The position numbers and the translations under genes are program-made. The notes under the pieces are model-generated. The model searched no databases and was not told where the DNA came from. It worked only from the letters and a program-made list of their open reading frames with translations. This document shows, one piece after another, positions 1-11,566 of a stretch of 64,000 nt of DNA (position 1 is its first letter; every line of letters starts with the position of its first letter). Origin of the DNA: Oikopleura dioica (Eukaryota > Chordata > Appendicularia > Copelata > Oikopleuridae); contig OU015569.1 of assembly GCA_907165135.1 (NCBI GenBank), positions 11,346,501 to 11,410,500 of the forward strand, read 5' to 3'.

Positions 1-167
1 GTTTTGACATTTCTTGCAATATTTTGTTTGAAGAATTCTGTGTAAAGATAAAATGCATCGAATTTCTGATTGGGCGATGCTCATGCTACAGCGCCACCTC
101 TCTAGCAGCTGATGGAAAAAAGGCATTTTCTAGCCCAGGTTTATAAAGAACCTTTTTTTATCTTTTC

Positions 168-3100
168 CTATTTTTTGGACTTCTTATTCTTCTTCTTCTT
201 TCCAATTTTGAGACTTTTCTCAATGTTGGCGATGGCGGCTTCGTTAGACGTGTACTTCGCGCTCTTTCCCGGCTGAGCTTCGTCTTGCGACCATTTCATG
301 ATTTGAAACTCGAGGCCGTATTTTTCTGAACGAAGTGCTGCATTTTCCTCCATGTTCGCATGCTTCGCGAAGAGAAAAGCCGCGCGCCACTAGAAATCGA
401 GTTCATTTGAGAAACCCATTGAAATCGGCTTACCCTGTCGCGGACTGTCTTCGATTCTTGCAGCAAATAGTGCCTTACATAGTCTGGACCGTAATCGACA
501 AAAGGCGTCATGTCGTAAGTAGGCACCCATTTGTTGATCGGCCGCTGGAATTTGCCGAGCTCGCAAGGCATCATCGTCACGTGAACGCTTAAAATTTTGG
601 TCGTCATTTCCTGGGATTTCTTTTACCTGTCGTGGTCGCCATTGTTTCGCATAAACTCGCCCCTTTCTTGGTCAATTTCAACTTTCAAGGTTTGAAAAAT
701 TAATTCCAACATATTTCAAGTGATTTTTCTACAATTTGAGCTACTTTTTTCAGACCAAAAACCCATAGCAGGCCATGGTAATCCTGGAGCATGAATTCCA
801 ATCCAAACAATGGAGCCAACTGTTAGTCGAATATCCGAGTAAATCCAGTATTTTGACCCGCCCTTGATAAGTACTCTTAGAGGATTTCGCATTGACTGAT
901 TGCTTACCGGATGGTCAGGCTTTTCCTCAGGTTTCGAGCAGTGGTTGTATTTTTTGCGGGGATCAGGGTTCATTTCGCAAATCCAGTAGTCTGGCAATAA
1001 CGCAGGGTCTTCAAATTTGATTAAGAGCAGCTCTGAAGATTTGATTTACCTGTGCATTCTTTGAGATAGCGCCACTTTTTGCACTCGACACATTCGACCC
1101 ACGTTCCTTCGGCTTGGAGAACCTCACTCTTCCACTCCTTACCATTCCAATTGCGGCCGTGGAGCTTAATTATTCCGATTCTTCGTTTCTTTTTCCCGTT
1201 GGAAGAAGAAGCATGAGACGCTGTACTGTCGTAGTTTCGGATGACGTTGGTCCTCACGACCCGAGGTGTGTTTTCTGGTTGATTCGATGGTGCAGCTGGC
1301 TCTGTTGATGTCGAGGTTGTCTCTGACCGTGTATCGCGCAAATTAGAAGCCGATTTTTTCTTGTTGTTCGCAGTTTTCATCGGCTTCGGAAGAGGGATCT
1401 CGCTGCCCTGTGTGATTGCAAATGGAATCTTGGAAAAATAGGGTGGCCGAGTTGTTTTACGAGCTCTTCTTGACCCTCTTCTTTTCGACTGCGACTCGTC
1501 ATTGCTCGTGCTTGTGCTTGGTATGTCTTCAGAATTGCTGGTTGATGGAAAAACAGGAATAGGACTTGGCAAAGCCGAAGATGGCGATTGTGACGAAGCA
1601 GCGACTGACTCTTTCGAAAGCTGACTGAAATATTCATCAGCTTTGAGAATGATGACGTCGTCCTCGTCAGAAGAGTCTCTGTGGAATCGAAGTTGACTTG
1701 TGGCTTCTTTAGTTCTGCTCTCATTTTTCAAAGTACTGGTGCTGGTTTTCTTCTTGGAAATCCGCTCTGCACCGACGAATTTAACCGGCGAAACAGCGCG
1801 AGATCCACTATCCCGGCCACTCATTCTCGAGGAGCCCCCTCGTCGAAGACGCTTTGGCTTGATGATCGTGTCTCCTGAATTTTTAGTTTCTCAAGTTTTT
1901 ATCCTATATCTACTGAAAACATAAATTATCTGATTAAAAATTTCAAATTTACATTGCCCGCCTAAATAATGAGTAATAACTATTTGGGGAATTTTTTAAA
2001 AATACTTGCGGGGGGCAAAAACCGTCGGAAAAAATCACTACCATTATTAATGAAAAAATTCTCATGTTCTTGAGGCTCTTGCTTTACTGATTCTCTAATT
2101 TCTGACGAGTTCATCTTCTTTATCAATATTTTCTCAGAATAAATGAGCGTTTTGGGAATTTTTTGCGTAAAACCGATTCTTGGTCCCTAATTGGCTCGTC
2201 GCTGGCTCAAGCTCACCTGGTTTGCGCTGCGCAGACCATGGCTTGTCATTTTCTCTCGACAACCTGGCTTCATCTTGCGTCCTATTGATGGTCGTGTTGA
2301 AGCTTTCGTCGGCGAGTGGATTGAAGGCGCCGATGTATTGTTTGCGTGGCTTGTCGTCGTCGTCAATGGGGAAGAGGAGGCTGCTGTCCGGCTGCTGCGT
2401 GGAATTAGCGGCGATATCCTAAAATTTAGTTTAGTAAAGAGAAGAGATAAAACGCTATTTTTTCAGAATATAAAGTGACAAAAAAACATTCTCTACTTTT
2501 TGTAGTTCTAAATTGTTGAAACGCTTGCCTGTCTAAAACTGTCGTCTGGAAACAACTTGTTCCACTCTTTCTCGGCCTGTGACATTCTTTTTGGCTGTGA
2601 TTTTTTATCCTTAAAAATTTTATAACTAAGTTGCTTGTACGAAAAAACTACCTGAATATTTTTTTCTTCTGAATCTGTACTTTCGATTGCGCTGGAAATA
2701 ATGGATTGATCCAGTGTCGCCTAAAATGTGTTTCAATGTTGACAAAGGGTTTTCAAATTTACCCCGTTTAAAATTTCCTCGATCGACGGAAATTTCTCGA
2801 ATTGTAATTCGCGATTCTTTTCGACCTTGGCGCCTGACTCTTTTTTCGGACTTTCTGATGCGATCTTCTTCTTCATTGAGTGGCCAGATGATTTTCTTTT
2901 TAGGTAAACTGGTTTCAGTTGTCCTGATCGTTTCTTGGCCGGTTTTTGTGACGAGGTCTTGATTGAGGGAGCAGAGTTTTCTGGAAAGAGGGTCTGCGAA
3001 GTGATCACGCTGACTTGCTGCGATTTGCGCGAATTCTGAGTCGATTTTGGAACTAAAAACTCGTCACTTCTTCGTCGATCATTTCTTCTTTCTTCGGGTC

Positions 3101-5319
3101 CCTAAATTTAGTGTCAGTTTTTTCGTTGAATATATATTTCCATACCTTTGAATCAACCAGTTCATCTCCTAGAAGATTGACCGGAGCACTGTGTTCTTCC
3201 AATGAAAAATTCTAAAGAAAAGTAATTACTTTCGAGCTGTTTGGAGAAGTCAATTACCAGTGGATTCGAATGATCGAAGCTTGCAAGTGTATCCGACGGT
3301 TTTGAAGCTGCAGTATCCACCGGCTAAAACGTATTATTTAAGCAGCTCTGTTAATTAATTTTCCGAATTCTTACGTTCATTAGGTATTGGTTTGAAGTTT
3401 GCGCAGGCGCGCTTTCTTCGTTGATTTCAAAACTTTGCGCCTTCTTGAAGATGTCCGCGTGACTTCTTTCTCGCCGTTTCGAACTCGACTTCTTTTTCAA
3501 AATCTTTCGGCGAGTCGGTACAACTGGACTACCATCAACTAAAATTATTTATGTTACTTATACTAGCTCCTACAAAGAATCTTACAAGGTTGGGTTTCTG
3601 GAGATCCAAGTGTTTGGAACTCTTCATTTTCCATTTCCGCTTTTAGCTTCCACTCATTGTCGCTTCCTTGGGACTTGATGTGCTTTATCAACTTCCCGCC
3701 AGCGATTTTCATCTTCTTCACCTCGATACTGTCATCGTGGTTGATGGACAGTGCCTGAGATGTATTTGCCAATTCATGCGCGTTCAGCTTTTCCGAGTTG
3801 ATCTCTTGTTAAATATTCAGATAAAGATTAGTGAAAGCAACCGTTCCTGACATTCCTCTATGTTTTCATCCAGATCATCTTTTTTCTTTTCCGGCGAATT
3901 GCGGAGTTCAGTTTCGAAGTACTTCATCTGACCTGGAGAAAAGACATCGCACTCTCATCAGGAGCTCTAGTGAAGGTTTCGTTGCTCCTGTTTCTGTACT
4001 CGCGGTTCCAAGAAGATCTGATGGGAGACAAGTTAGAAGTCATTGATTCCAAATTTCTGCGCTGGCAATGCTCGCTCATATCAAAGCTTATTATTTCAGT
4101 CAGTTGATTTTTAACAAAATGTTTCTTACTTTTGAGAAGAAGATTGTCGGTTAAGTCCATTTCCGTCGACAAAAGGATCATATGCGCTTTGCTGAGGGTA
4201 GGGATGAGGCTGATATCCTTGAGGATAGTAGGCTTGAGGATGGTACTGCTGAGGGTAGAATTGCTGAGGATGATGGTGGCCAGGATGGTATTGCCGAGGT
4301 TGATACGCCTGGTGATGAAATTCTTGAGGACGGAATTGCTGAGGAGAATACTGCTGAGGAGGAGTCCGTGCTGCAGAAGTTCCTCTCATTCGAGAATTCA
4401 TTCCGAGCAAGAATTGCGTCTCATTGTATTCCCGATGTCGTGATCGCGAGTCCTCATAAAACTGTAGCTCATCTAGATACTGCGCCGCTGGTGTGATGAT
4501 TTCGCCGCAAATGCTCTGGTTCACACTCTTTGCGGCTTCTAGATTCACCTCAGTTTGGGTTTTGTTTTTCGAAGAACCGATGTCTTCGCTGGAAAGAGTT
4601 CTTCCTCCGCGCTGAATGTACTGGTTGATGGTGACTGGCGCTCGGGAATGAGCGCGACGAGTTTTTCGCGGCGGACTGTTGTCAGAAAACGTTCCAGCTG
4701 TGAAAAGGTCCTGTGTTTTTGGGTGGGCATAAGTTGAAATTTAGTGACCACGGGAAAAGAAATTTAAGTTTGACTGAATAGAAGCAATTGAATATGCTCA
4801 CCCCAGCCTGACTCCTCCGAGAGGAGGATGGTTGGTTGTTAGAGTAGTCGTCAGCTGGGAAAAGCCGACGAACTACAGAGTGCGGTCGCTTGATCCGAAC
4901 CGGACGACTCTCATCATCTGATTGAAAAAGCGGACCACTTTGGTTTTGGTTGTTTGCTGCGCTTTGCCGTTGAGAGCGTTTTGCTCTCCGCCCGGGCAGA
5001 AGCGTAGGAACGGGGGCATCTTCATCAATCAGGAGGTCACCTGAGCCGAGCGAAGTACGATCATCGTCATCATCATCGTCAACACGACGATGTTGATTTT
5101 GATAAACACTATCCCGAAATGGAAGAATCTCCGGCGAAAGTCCATCGTTGACTCTTTCATCACTGCAAAAAAAATATGAAAGCATAGCGAAAAATTTAGA
5201 ATTTCAGCTTGAAGTTGTCTAAATTCCGAAAATTTGCTATCTCACCTTGAGATCAGTGTTGCGTCCATGTCCGGCTCTGGTGTAAATGCTCTCTGATTAC
5301 TGCCAATCTCTCTATCCAT
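168..5319 (-). CDS. ZCWPW1-like: ZCWPW1-like histone reader (CW zinc finger + PWWP)
   Basis: Multi-exon gene read from ATG at 5319 (start MDREIGSNQ) to a stop at 168. The disordered N-terminal two thirds run through exons near 5319-5246, 5162-4802, 4710-4130 and several shorter ones down to 2420-2218, then a Ser/Arg-rich exon ending in the CW finger. The CW domain spans 1130-900: W-x2-C-x2-C-x-K-W, then W-I-C-x-M-N-P-D and a final Cys, split by an intron at 1051. The PWWP domain follows (VGSIVW, GLPWPAM, SVHVTMM, KWVPTYDMTPF), split by introns near 762-685 and 628-586, then the closing helix and a Lys-rich tail. In this family CW binds H3K4me3 and PWWP binds H3K36me3, and vertebrate ZCWPW1 acts in meiotic break repair. 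The signature PWWP has become PWP. The N-terminal exon chain is partly inferred; the C-terminal domain architecture is secure. Confidence 0.8.
4144..4345 (-). repeat. Q/P/Y/H-rich low-complexity tract inside the ZCWPW1-like gene
   Basis: About 65 codons repeat a (P)QQ-(Y/F)-x-P or HPQQFYPQQY pattern rich in Gln, Pro, Tyr and His with almost no charge, built from degenerate 12-15 bp units. This is typical of a prion-like, phase-separating segment. It lies in the disordered N-terminal part, far from the CW and PWWP domains. Confidence 0.75.
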
Positions 5320-5432
5320 GCTTTGGACTCAGAGTTTGATCTGGGAAGACTGACTTCAAAGATGAAAACACGTCCCATGGCCCCGTGTTCTAGAACCAAG
5401 ATATGGATGATGAGACTTTCTGAAGACGATCA

Positions 5433-5924
5433 TCAGTCTACGATACCGTCGCGATCTGAGATATCTCTTTCCGTATTTCTGATGTCTTGACTCCTTCTCA
5501 ATTTTCCTCTTTTGCTTGCTACACATTTTTCGAAAAAAAAAAGAAGAAAAACTATATTATAGTGTAAGAAAATGTTTATTATGTGAACAATGAAAAAGGA
5601 TACAAGAAAAATAAATACCAAATAGCTAAAAAAAATCTCTTCGACGCGCCCAGATTTCTCGCTCGATCGGCCCAGCGGATGGGTGAAGAACGATCTGAAA
5701 TAATTATTCTTTTTGATATGTAAGCCAATAATAAAATAAGCCAATAATTGCAATGGTCGCAAAAATATAAATTTTCGATTTTGATGGAAAATCCCTCTTC
5801 GAGGAATATCATGGTGATGTTTCCTACGAGCAGCCTTATGATCTGGGCCATCGAAATTTCTGATTTTGAGATATGTCAAAAAACGGACGCGTTTTAAGAA
5901 TTTGTGAAAGTTTAAAAATTTCAA
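5433..5924 (-). other. possible small hydrophobic protein, weak
   Basis: Between the start of the ZCWPW1-like gene and a dispersed repeat, minus-strand frames contain a basic stretch followed by hydrophobic runs (such as YIFATIAIIGLFYYWLTY near 5770-5715) and a short SSEKSGRVEEIFF-like tail. Two frames compete and no clean GT-AG joint unites them. It may be a small single-pass membrane protein or chance AT-rich frames. No family is recognised. Confidence 0.2.
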
Positions 5925-5942
5925 ATCAACCGTTAAAGTGCA

Positions 5943-6175
5943 CTCTTTGACCTACTGTAGGAAATCTGTCACAAATAACACTAGGAAATCTGAACAAAAA
6001 AATTCCAGGAAGTGGTAAGCTACCTATTTCAAATAGGCTATTTGTTAAGAATTAGACGACTTACAGTCAAAAATTATTCCAAAAACGAACCAAGGACTAG
6101 GACTTATCAGTGATAAGTTATCACCAAGCGACCTTATCAGTTATAAATCATCACTCACTGTGAATTAAATATTGC
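5943..6175. repeat. dispersed repeat, short copy (relative of 27453-28085)
   Basis: Begins GACCTACTGTAGGAAATCTG and ends around CTTATCAGTTATAAAT. The same blocks recur in the same order at 27453-28085: the opening block, a block around GTGGTAAGC, one around AACGAACCAA, and the closing block. The second copy carries about 430 bp of extra internal sequence. No reverse transcriptase or transposase is seen. It is probably a non-autonomous element. Confidence 0.7.
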
Positions 6176-6311
6176 GATTTTAATTTTTTTTACGTTTTTG
6201 AGCAAAATCTGTTTATTTGGCCACTGCTAAATTGACCATATCTGTATCTGAATCGCGGTCTTTTACGAATCTTTTTTAAGATTTAATTATAGAAATTCAA
6301 TCATTCTAATA

Positions 6312-6540
6312 CTAATTGGACGAGAATGTTGATACACGAACCTGTGGTGCCTCGGCTTGCTCTGCATCAGCTTGATCTGGCTGCGCTTGTTCTTCGATCT
6401 GCTCTTGTTCTTGGATCTGCGCTTGGTTATCATTTTGCGTTTCTTGATCTTCGTTTAATCATAGAAAATGTCATGAAATTACCGAGTTGCCTTATTCTTT
6501 CTTCTGCAGCTGCCAATCGTGTCTTTAGAATTCCTAATTA
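6312..6540 (-). CDS. C-terminal exons of an unidentified Gln/Glu-rich coiled-coil protein
   Basis: Two short exons joined by a 34-nt GT-AG intron (about 6485-6452). The first reads LGILKTRLAAAEERIRQL, a heptad-like coiled coil. The second is rich in Gln, Glu and Asp (about QAQIQEQEQIEEQAQPDQAD) and ends VRVSTFSSN then stop. Upstream exons were not found; weak frames and AT-rich DNA lie between it and the foldback element at 7033. It may be a small complete gene, the 3' end of a larger one, or a fragment. The unusually short intron and clean open frame argue for recent coding function. Confidence 0.4.
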
Positions 6541-7021
6541 ATATTTTTAGTGGTATTAAAATATTTTGCTGATGATTTACTATTTTTCCAAACTAGTATA
6601 AACAGCTGTGTGATAAAAATGCAACAAAAAAACGCCATGATTTGAAAGCTCAACATTCTAAAAAGTTATAAATCAATAAATAAGGTCACGAATACTTTTC
6701 TGTAAAATAATTAACTTTTTTTTTCAACTAATGTCAATCAATTCTAGAGATTTAAAACGATTTTATTGAAATAGATTAGACAAAAAGCACAATTTATTCG
6801 TGCGGCAAATAATGAAAAACTAATCAGATTAAACAAATATTCTCAGTCTTAATTGCTTTTAATATTCTATGCTAACGATGAATTTCTGACCCCTCAAAGC
6901 TTGCTTGCTTACATTCTTTGATGTTCTCCGTCAGCCTGATACAAGATTGCCAAATAAGAGACCAGTTCCTCCACTTTTCAATTTCACAAGAGTAGTCCTT
7001 GAAAATCCTTTAAAATGATGA

Positions 7022-7032
7022 CCTTCAGCACG
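7022..7032. repeat. left 11-bp target-site duplication of the foldback element
   Basis: CCTTCAGCACG, repeated exactly at 8098-8108 immediately outside the other end of the element; flanking bases on both sides differ. Confidence 0.8.
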
Positions 7033-8097
7033 TGTGGGATGACTAAGTTCGTGGGGACTAGGTTCGTGAGACTAGGTTCGTGGGTGGCTGGCTGGAAAAC
7101 GTGGTTCGTGGGACAAGGTTCGTGAGTTTTTGATTTTATATGTATATTTTTATTTATAATGATTAAGTGTTATTTATATGTATATATTTATTTATATATA
7201 TTTATATATATGTATTGTAATTATATGATCATATAATATAATATTGCTATCTAAATATAGGTTCGGGGGTTTTTGATTGGTTAGAATTTTTATTCTATAA
7301 GGAAAAAATATGTGCGACTAGGTTCGTGGGACTAGGTTCGTGGGTTTTTAATTGGTAATTATTTTTATTCTATAAGGAGAAATTATGTGCGACTAGGTTC
7401 GTGGGACTAGGTTCGTGGGTTTTGAAATTTTTTTATAAGGAAAAGGAGGGTGCGACTAGGTTCGTGGGACTAGGTTCGTGGGTTTTGAAATTTTTTTATA
7501 AGGAAAAGGAGGGTTGACTAGGTTCGTGGGACTAGGTTCGTGGGTTTTGAAATTTTTTATAAGGAAAAGTGGGATGCGACTAGGTTCGTGAGACTAGGTT
7601 CGTGGGTTTTGAAATTTTTTATAAGGAAAAGGGAGGTGCGACTAGGTTCGTGGGACTAGGTTCGTGGCTTTTAAAATTTTTTATAAGGAAAAATGGGTTG
7701 CGACTAGGTTCGTGGGACTAGGTTCGTGGGTTTCTATTCTAAGGCAACCATTGTTATTCAGCGCTAACATAGAAATTCAGTTAAAGAGCCTAGCGGCTTA
7801 TTTTGGGGGGTGGGAAAGTCATTTTTTACCATTCAACTTTACCCAATTTTACAACCCACGAACCTAGTCCCACGAACCTAGTCCCACGAACCTAGTCTCA
7901 CGAACCTAGTCTTCACGAACCTAGTCCCACGAACCTAGTCCCACGAACCTAGTCTTCACGAACCTAGTCTTCACGAACCTAGTCTTCACGAACCTAGTCC
8001 CACGAACCTAGTCGCACCCCCTTTTCCTTATAAAAAAATTTCAAAACCCACGAACCTAGTCTCACGAACCTAGTCCCCACGAACTTAGTCATCAATC
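7033..8097. mobile_element. foldback-type transposable element with internally repetitive inverted arms
   Basis: About 1.07 kb. Both termini carry an inverted repeat of at least 45 bp beginning GATGACTAAGTTCGTGGGGA. Inside, the left arm is an array of the 14-mer GACTAGGTTCGTGG arranged in roughly 62-72 bp units (starting near 7315, 7387, 7451, 7514, 7575, 7637 and 7699), each with a spacer containing TTATAAGGAAAA. The right arm (7855-8090) is the same 14-mer in reverse complement, packed more tightly, again with the TTATAAGGAAAA spacer. A unique loop of about 120 bp (7737-7855) and an AT-rich block (7135-7250) interrupt it. Exact 11-bp direct repeats flank it. No coding capacity is seen. Drosophila FB and Galileo elements share this architecture. 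Kinship is inference; insertion is well supported by the duplication. Confidence 0.8.
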
Positions 8098-8108
8098 CCT
8101 TCAGCACG
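8098..8108. repeat. right 11-bp target-site duplication of the foldback element
   Basis: CCTTCAGCACG, identical to 7022-7032. Confidence 0.8.
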
Positions 8109-8231
8109 AGTTACAAATTGAACCAACTATCAACGGTTTGCTGATGCCAGTTTCTGCTGCAAGCAGTAGCACCACCGCTGATGGGAACAGATTCATGCGA
8201 GTTTCGGGTGTTTTTTCCAACTATGCTGCAG

Positions 8232-9609
8232 ACACTTCATAGCTTGACAAGAATGTTCGTCAAGGATCTCCGAGAACGTGTCAGAAAAGCTCAGGTACAA
8301 ATCATTCCCCTCGTCATTCTTCATTTTCAAATTCTAGGGCGAAAGTACCGACTCCGATTTGGTGGAAGGATCGACCGCGCAAAAGCACCGAATAGGCTTC
8401 TTAGAGACGAATTTAAACAAACTTACCACTGTGCACAAGCAATTAGTGAGTGACAACGCAGACCTCAGATGTGAATTACCGAAACTAGAGAAGCGACTTC
8501 GAGCAACAGCTGATCGTGTCCGAAGCCTTGAATGTGAGTTTTCCGGGTCCTTTTCAGCTTTTTTACCGTCGATACTATTTTAGCTGCTATGCGAGAAGCA
8601 AGAGAGGGTGCGCTGAAGGACAGGAGAAAGTACCAGGGAGAAGTCGAGAAAATCAAGGTTTGGCTTTTGAGATTATCGATTCTTGAAAGTGTTCTTTTAG
8701 GAAACTGTACGAGCGCGAAATATTGCCAGGAGAGCTCATCAGGCGAACATTGCCCGACCAGAGGTAAAAATCGACTTCGAAAAGGCTTTTTATCAAAAAA
8801 AGCGAAAAGATCTCACAATTCTAGCGATTTGCCTTCTCTTGCAATTCTGTTCCGATCCAACTGCGCAAGTTTATCTTCAGTTCTTTTTGAAAATACACAA
8901 CTGAACTGTTACAGTATTAGTTTTGGTTTCTTTTTGGAGCAATCCCCTTTTTTCCCCCCCGTTATTTTACTATTTAATCTTTGTCTAGAGCTTTAGCCTC
9001 AAAGGAAAAATTTACAAGTAGTCAAATTTGTGCATTAGAAACGAAGTACGATCAATATCGTTTACAGAGTATTCCGCAACTTTTAGTTACAGTTACATTC
9101 AGGGGAGCCACTCAAACTCTTGCCAAAACATATCTCCAGTGACCGTGGCTATCACCTTGCTTGTTACAGTATCTCTGCCTGTATTAGCATTTGTGCAAAG
9201 CAATTTATTTATCAACAGCATTTTGTATCATGTGTTTTCTGAACATCAGCTCGCCAAAAAAACTTGTTCGGCTTCCCAAAAATTCCTTTTTTTCAATAGC
9301 TTTTTTCTGATCAAAATAAATAACTTGAACTTTAAACTTTTAAACGCATGGACTTGCGCTCAATCATCTAAGACTAAAAAAGATCAATTCTCCTCCATGT
9401 TTGCACTTTTGAGGTTTAGGAAAGTATCGTCCTATCTCTTTTCTATGAACGGTTATTTTCAATTTTAAGTTTTCTCTCTTTTCGAGGACCGTACAAGGTT
9501 AACTTTTAGCGGGCGATATTATTCTTCCTAGGCCTATTTGAATGATGAATTCGTGTTTCTACTCATACAGCCGCCATCAATTGGAACTGTCTTTCCAGAG
9601 CGTGTCTGA
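8232..9609 (+). pseudogene. KIF5-like: kinesin-1 heavy chain (KIF5) C-terminal fragment
   Basis: Exons 8232-8294, 8338-8533, 8584-8657, 8701-8763 and probably 9571-9609 join through GT-AG introns, the first three of about 43-50 bp. They encode the end of the kinesin-1 stalk and tail: [52 protein letters not shown], and the tail motif RARNIARRAHQANIARPE, matching the conserved autoinhibitory, microtubule-binding KIF5 tail with IAK-like IAR. The last exon gives PPSIGTVFPERV and stop; AATAAA follows near 9757. The motor and most of the stalk are absent, and no plus-strand exons for them precede it before the oppositely oriented genes. The frame is intact and introns are kept, so this is a segmental duplicate rather than a retrocopy. 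It could still be expressed as a tail-only protein. Confidence 0.75.
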
Positions 9610-10004
9610 ATGTCTCCACCAACTGTATTTCTGAGAATATGCTTTAGATTCGGTCCAGAAAGCATTCGATTCACCATTCATTATTCTCACTTACTGTAAG
9701 TTTCCGTTACCTAAGCGAATATGTACATACATGAAACGAAATTGAAGTAAATTGAGAAATAAAAAGCCCTGCTGTTTCTTTGGTAAGCGTTGCGGAAAAA
9801 ATAGAATGAATAAGTGAAAAGATAGTGTTGGAATTCCATATTTTATTGAAATGAACAGTTTAGGATAAAAAAGATGAGGACTAGAAAAAAGATGAATGTA
9901 GAAAGATCGTGGTGGATATATTTGTCTGTTAAAGAAAGTGTGAAAGAAGATGAAAAAGAAACGTCAAAAGAAAAAGTGTAAATCGCTAGGGTTGGCTCAA
10001 AGAG
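9610..10004. other. no recognisable gene
   Basis: 3' flank of the kinesin fragment with a polyadenylation-like AATAAA near 9757, then AT- and purine-rich sequence. Nothing else is seen. Confidence 0.5.
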
Positions 10005-10332
10005 ATGAATATTATAAACCGCTAACCCTTGTTCGGTGTCGCCATATAGTCAATGGACTATTCTTCTTGCCTCTTCTGTATTGACTGTATTCAAATTCCA
10101 GCTCGACATATTCTTCGCCGTTGTAATTCTCAAATCCCTAAAAACTTAAATTCAATTTCGATAAATTGAAATCAGGGGAACAGTTGAGCAAAAAATCAAA
10201 ATGTGTAACTCATAGATGTAGCTTGAAAAACTTTTCTAGCTTGATCCCCTTTTCCCATCATTTGCCCGACCGGCTGGAAGCTAAATTCTATACGAAATGT
10301 AATTCAATCTCAAAAATCTCTTGACAAAAAGA
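10005..10332 (-). other. possible small gene, exon GFENYNGEEYVELEFEYSQY
   Basis: On the minus strand an acceptor-like TTTTTAG at about 10142 opens a frame GFENYNGEEYVELEFEYSQY then RRGKKNSPLTIWRHRTRVSGL and stop, with amino-acid composition like a real acidic/aromatic protein. Upstream on the same strand MMGKGDQARKVFQATSMS starts near 10260, but no canonical donor links the two. No family is recognised. Confidence 0.25.
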
Positions 10333-10339
10333 TATACCT

Positions 10340-11033
10340 TGAATAAAGATAAGAGTCTGAATTTTCGAATAAAAATATAAAAAAGGTATGTTTTAAGGCT
10401 CATTTCTTCGGAATTGAAGCCTCTTTTAGGCCCATTTTCACCATTTTAGGTCGAGATCACGACTTCGAGCCAATTTTTAAACAAAAAATCTTTATAAATC
10501 CAAATTTTCTCTTGACAAAATGTAGAACTAGGATGGATCTTTACTCTTATGCAGGCGAGTTTTTTCCACCACTTCTATATCCCGAGGAATTGAGCCCTAG
10601 TTAGAGCCTCGCCGACACCCGTACCCTTAAGGGGATCCCCAACGATTTTTCCGAAATCGGCCATTTTTGACCGGCGCTCACGCCGACACATGCTTATATT
10701 TTTCAAAATTTTTTTCATGTATATGTACATTCAACATAGATCTAGTGAAGCGTATCTCAGATTTTTTAAATATAACCACAACTGGCGCTACGGCCCAAAG
10801 AAGGAGAGCATCTCGCAGAAAATCGCGTTTTTGGCTACTTTTTCACCTGAGTCTCAGGTCCTGAGATTACTCCAAAAATTTAGGTTACAGAAATTTTTTT
10901 CCTGCAATTTCTGAAAGTTCTAGCACTAATCTAGTGAAGCGTCTCTCAGTTTTCTCAATTTCCAAAAAATGATTATGTAACAAAGACTATCAAAAAAATG
11001 TACAATTTTGGAAATTTTAACCATGTGAATTGC
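10340..11033. other. no recognisable gene
   Basis: AT-rich intergenic DNA. A palindromic CCCTTAAGGGGATCCCC at 10632-10648 resembles the ends of the TTAA-flanked elements found elsewhere in the window, but no partner end was found. Confidence 0.5.
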
Positions 11034-11237
11034 CCTACGACGACAAACAGGAATTTCACCGCCGACGACAATTGTGCCATATATGGCACATTAACTTTAA
11101 CGCGATCTTTTGACCAATAGAATGCCCGAAACCGAACCTTAACCCCAACCAAAACACAGCCCGAAACCTTAACTCGAACATGAACCTAGTCTCAATCCCA
11201 TTTTTGTGCCATATATGGCACATTTGTCGTCGTAAGG
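11034..11237. mobile_element. MITE-like element, about 200 bp
   Basis: Terminal inverted repeats CCTACGACGACAAA (left) and TTTGTCGTCGTAAGG (right). A 17-bp palindrome GTGCCATATATGGCACA occurs twice inside, near each end. No open reading frame of note and no clear target duplication. Confidence 0.6.
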
Positions 11238-11566
11238 TTAAATTATTGAGCACAATTGACTTCAAAGGTGAATTCACGTGAAATCATCCTTTATAACTTA
11301 TGGGTTTTCAGTGAGAGTTCTTGAGCCTTTTTTGAGTCTCGAATAAAATTTCTGAAAAAAGCGCAGCTGCTTTTAAGCATTCATTAAGGGCCTTGATGAG
11401 TGCCACGGGAAATGGCATGGGCACGACTATCGATACCATGTTACTGCCGATTATCCTTATTTTATTGTGCTTCCGGGGACGAGTTCCAGCTCAAAATAAA
11501 GCTACACCAGTTCGTAGATATAAGTAAAAATATTCTTTGAGGAGAATTTATCAAATTTATATTTAA

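Noticed and set aside
4132..4496. Plus-strand Leu/Arg- and Glu/Asp-repeat frames near 4.2-4.5 kb
   Set aside because: They are the antisense of the Q/P/Y/H tract; the repeat makes all frames open.
7033..8097. B-box-like GGTTCG in the 14-mer array, suggesting tRNA or SINE origin
   Set aside because: The base after GGTTCG is T rather than A and no A box or cloverleaf is present; only a chance match.
9028..9468. 146-codon plus-strand frame
   Set aside because: Lies inside the last kinesin-fragment intron, AT-rich and hydrophobic, no family resemblance.
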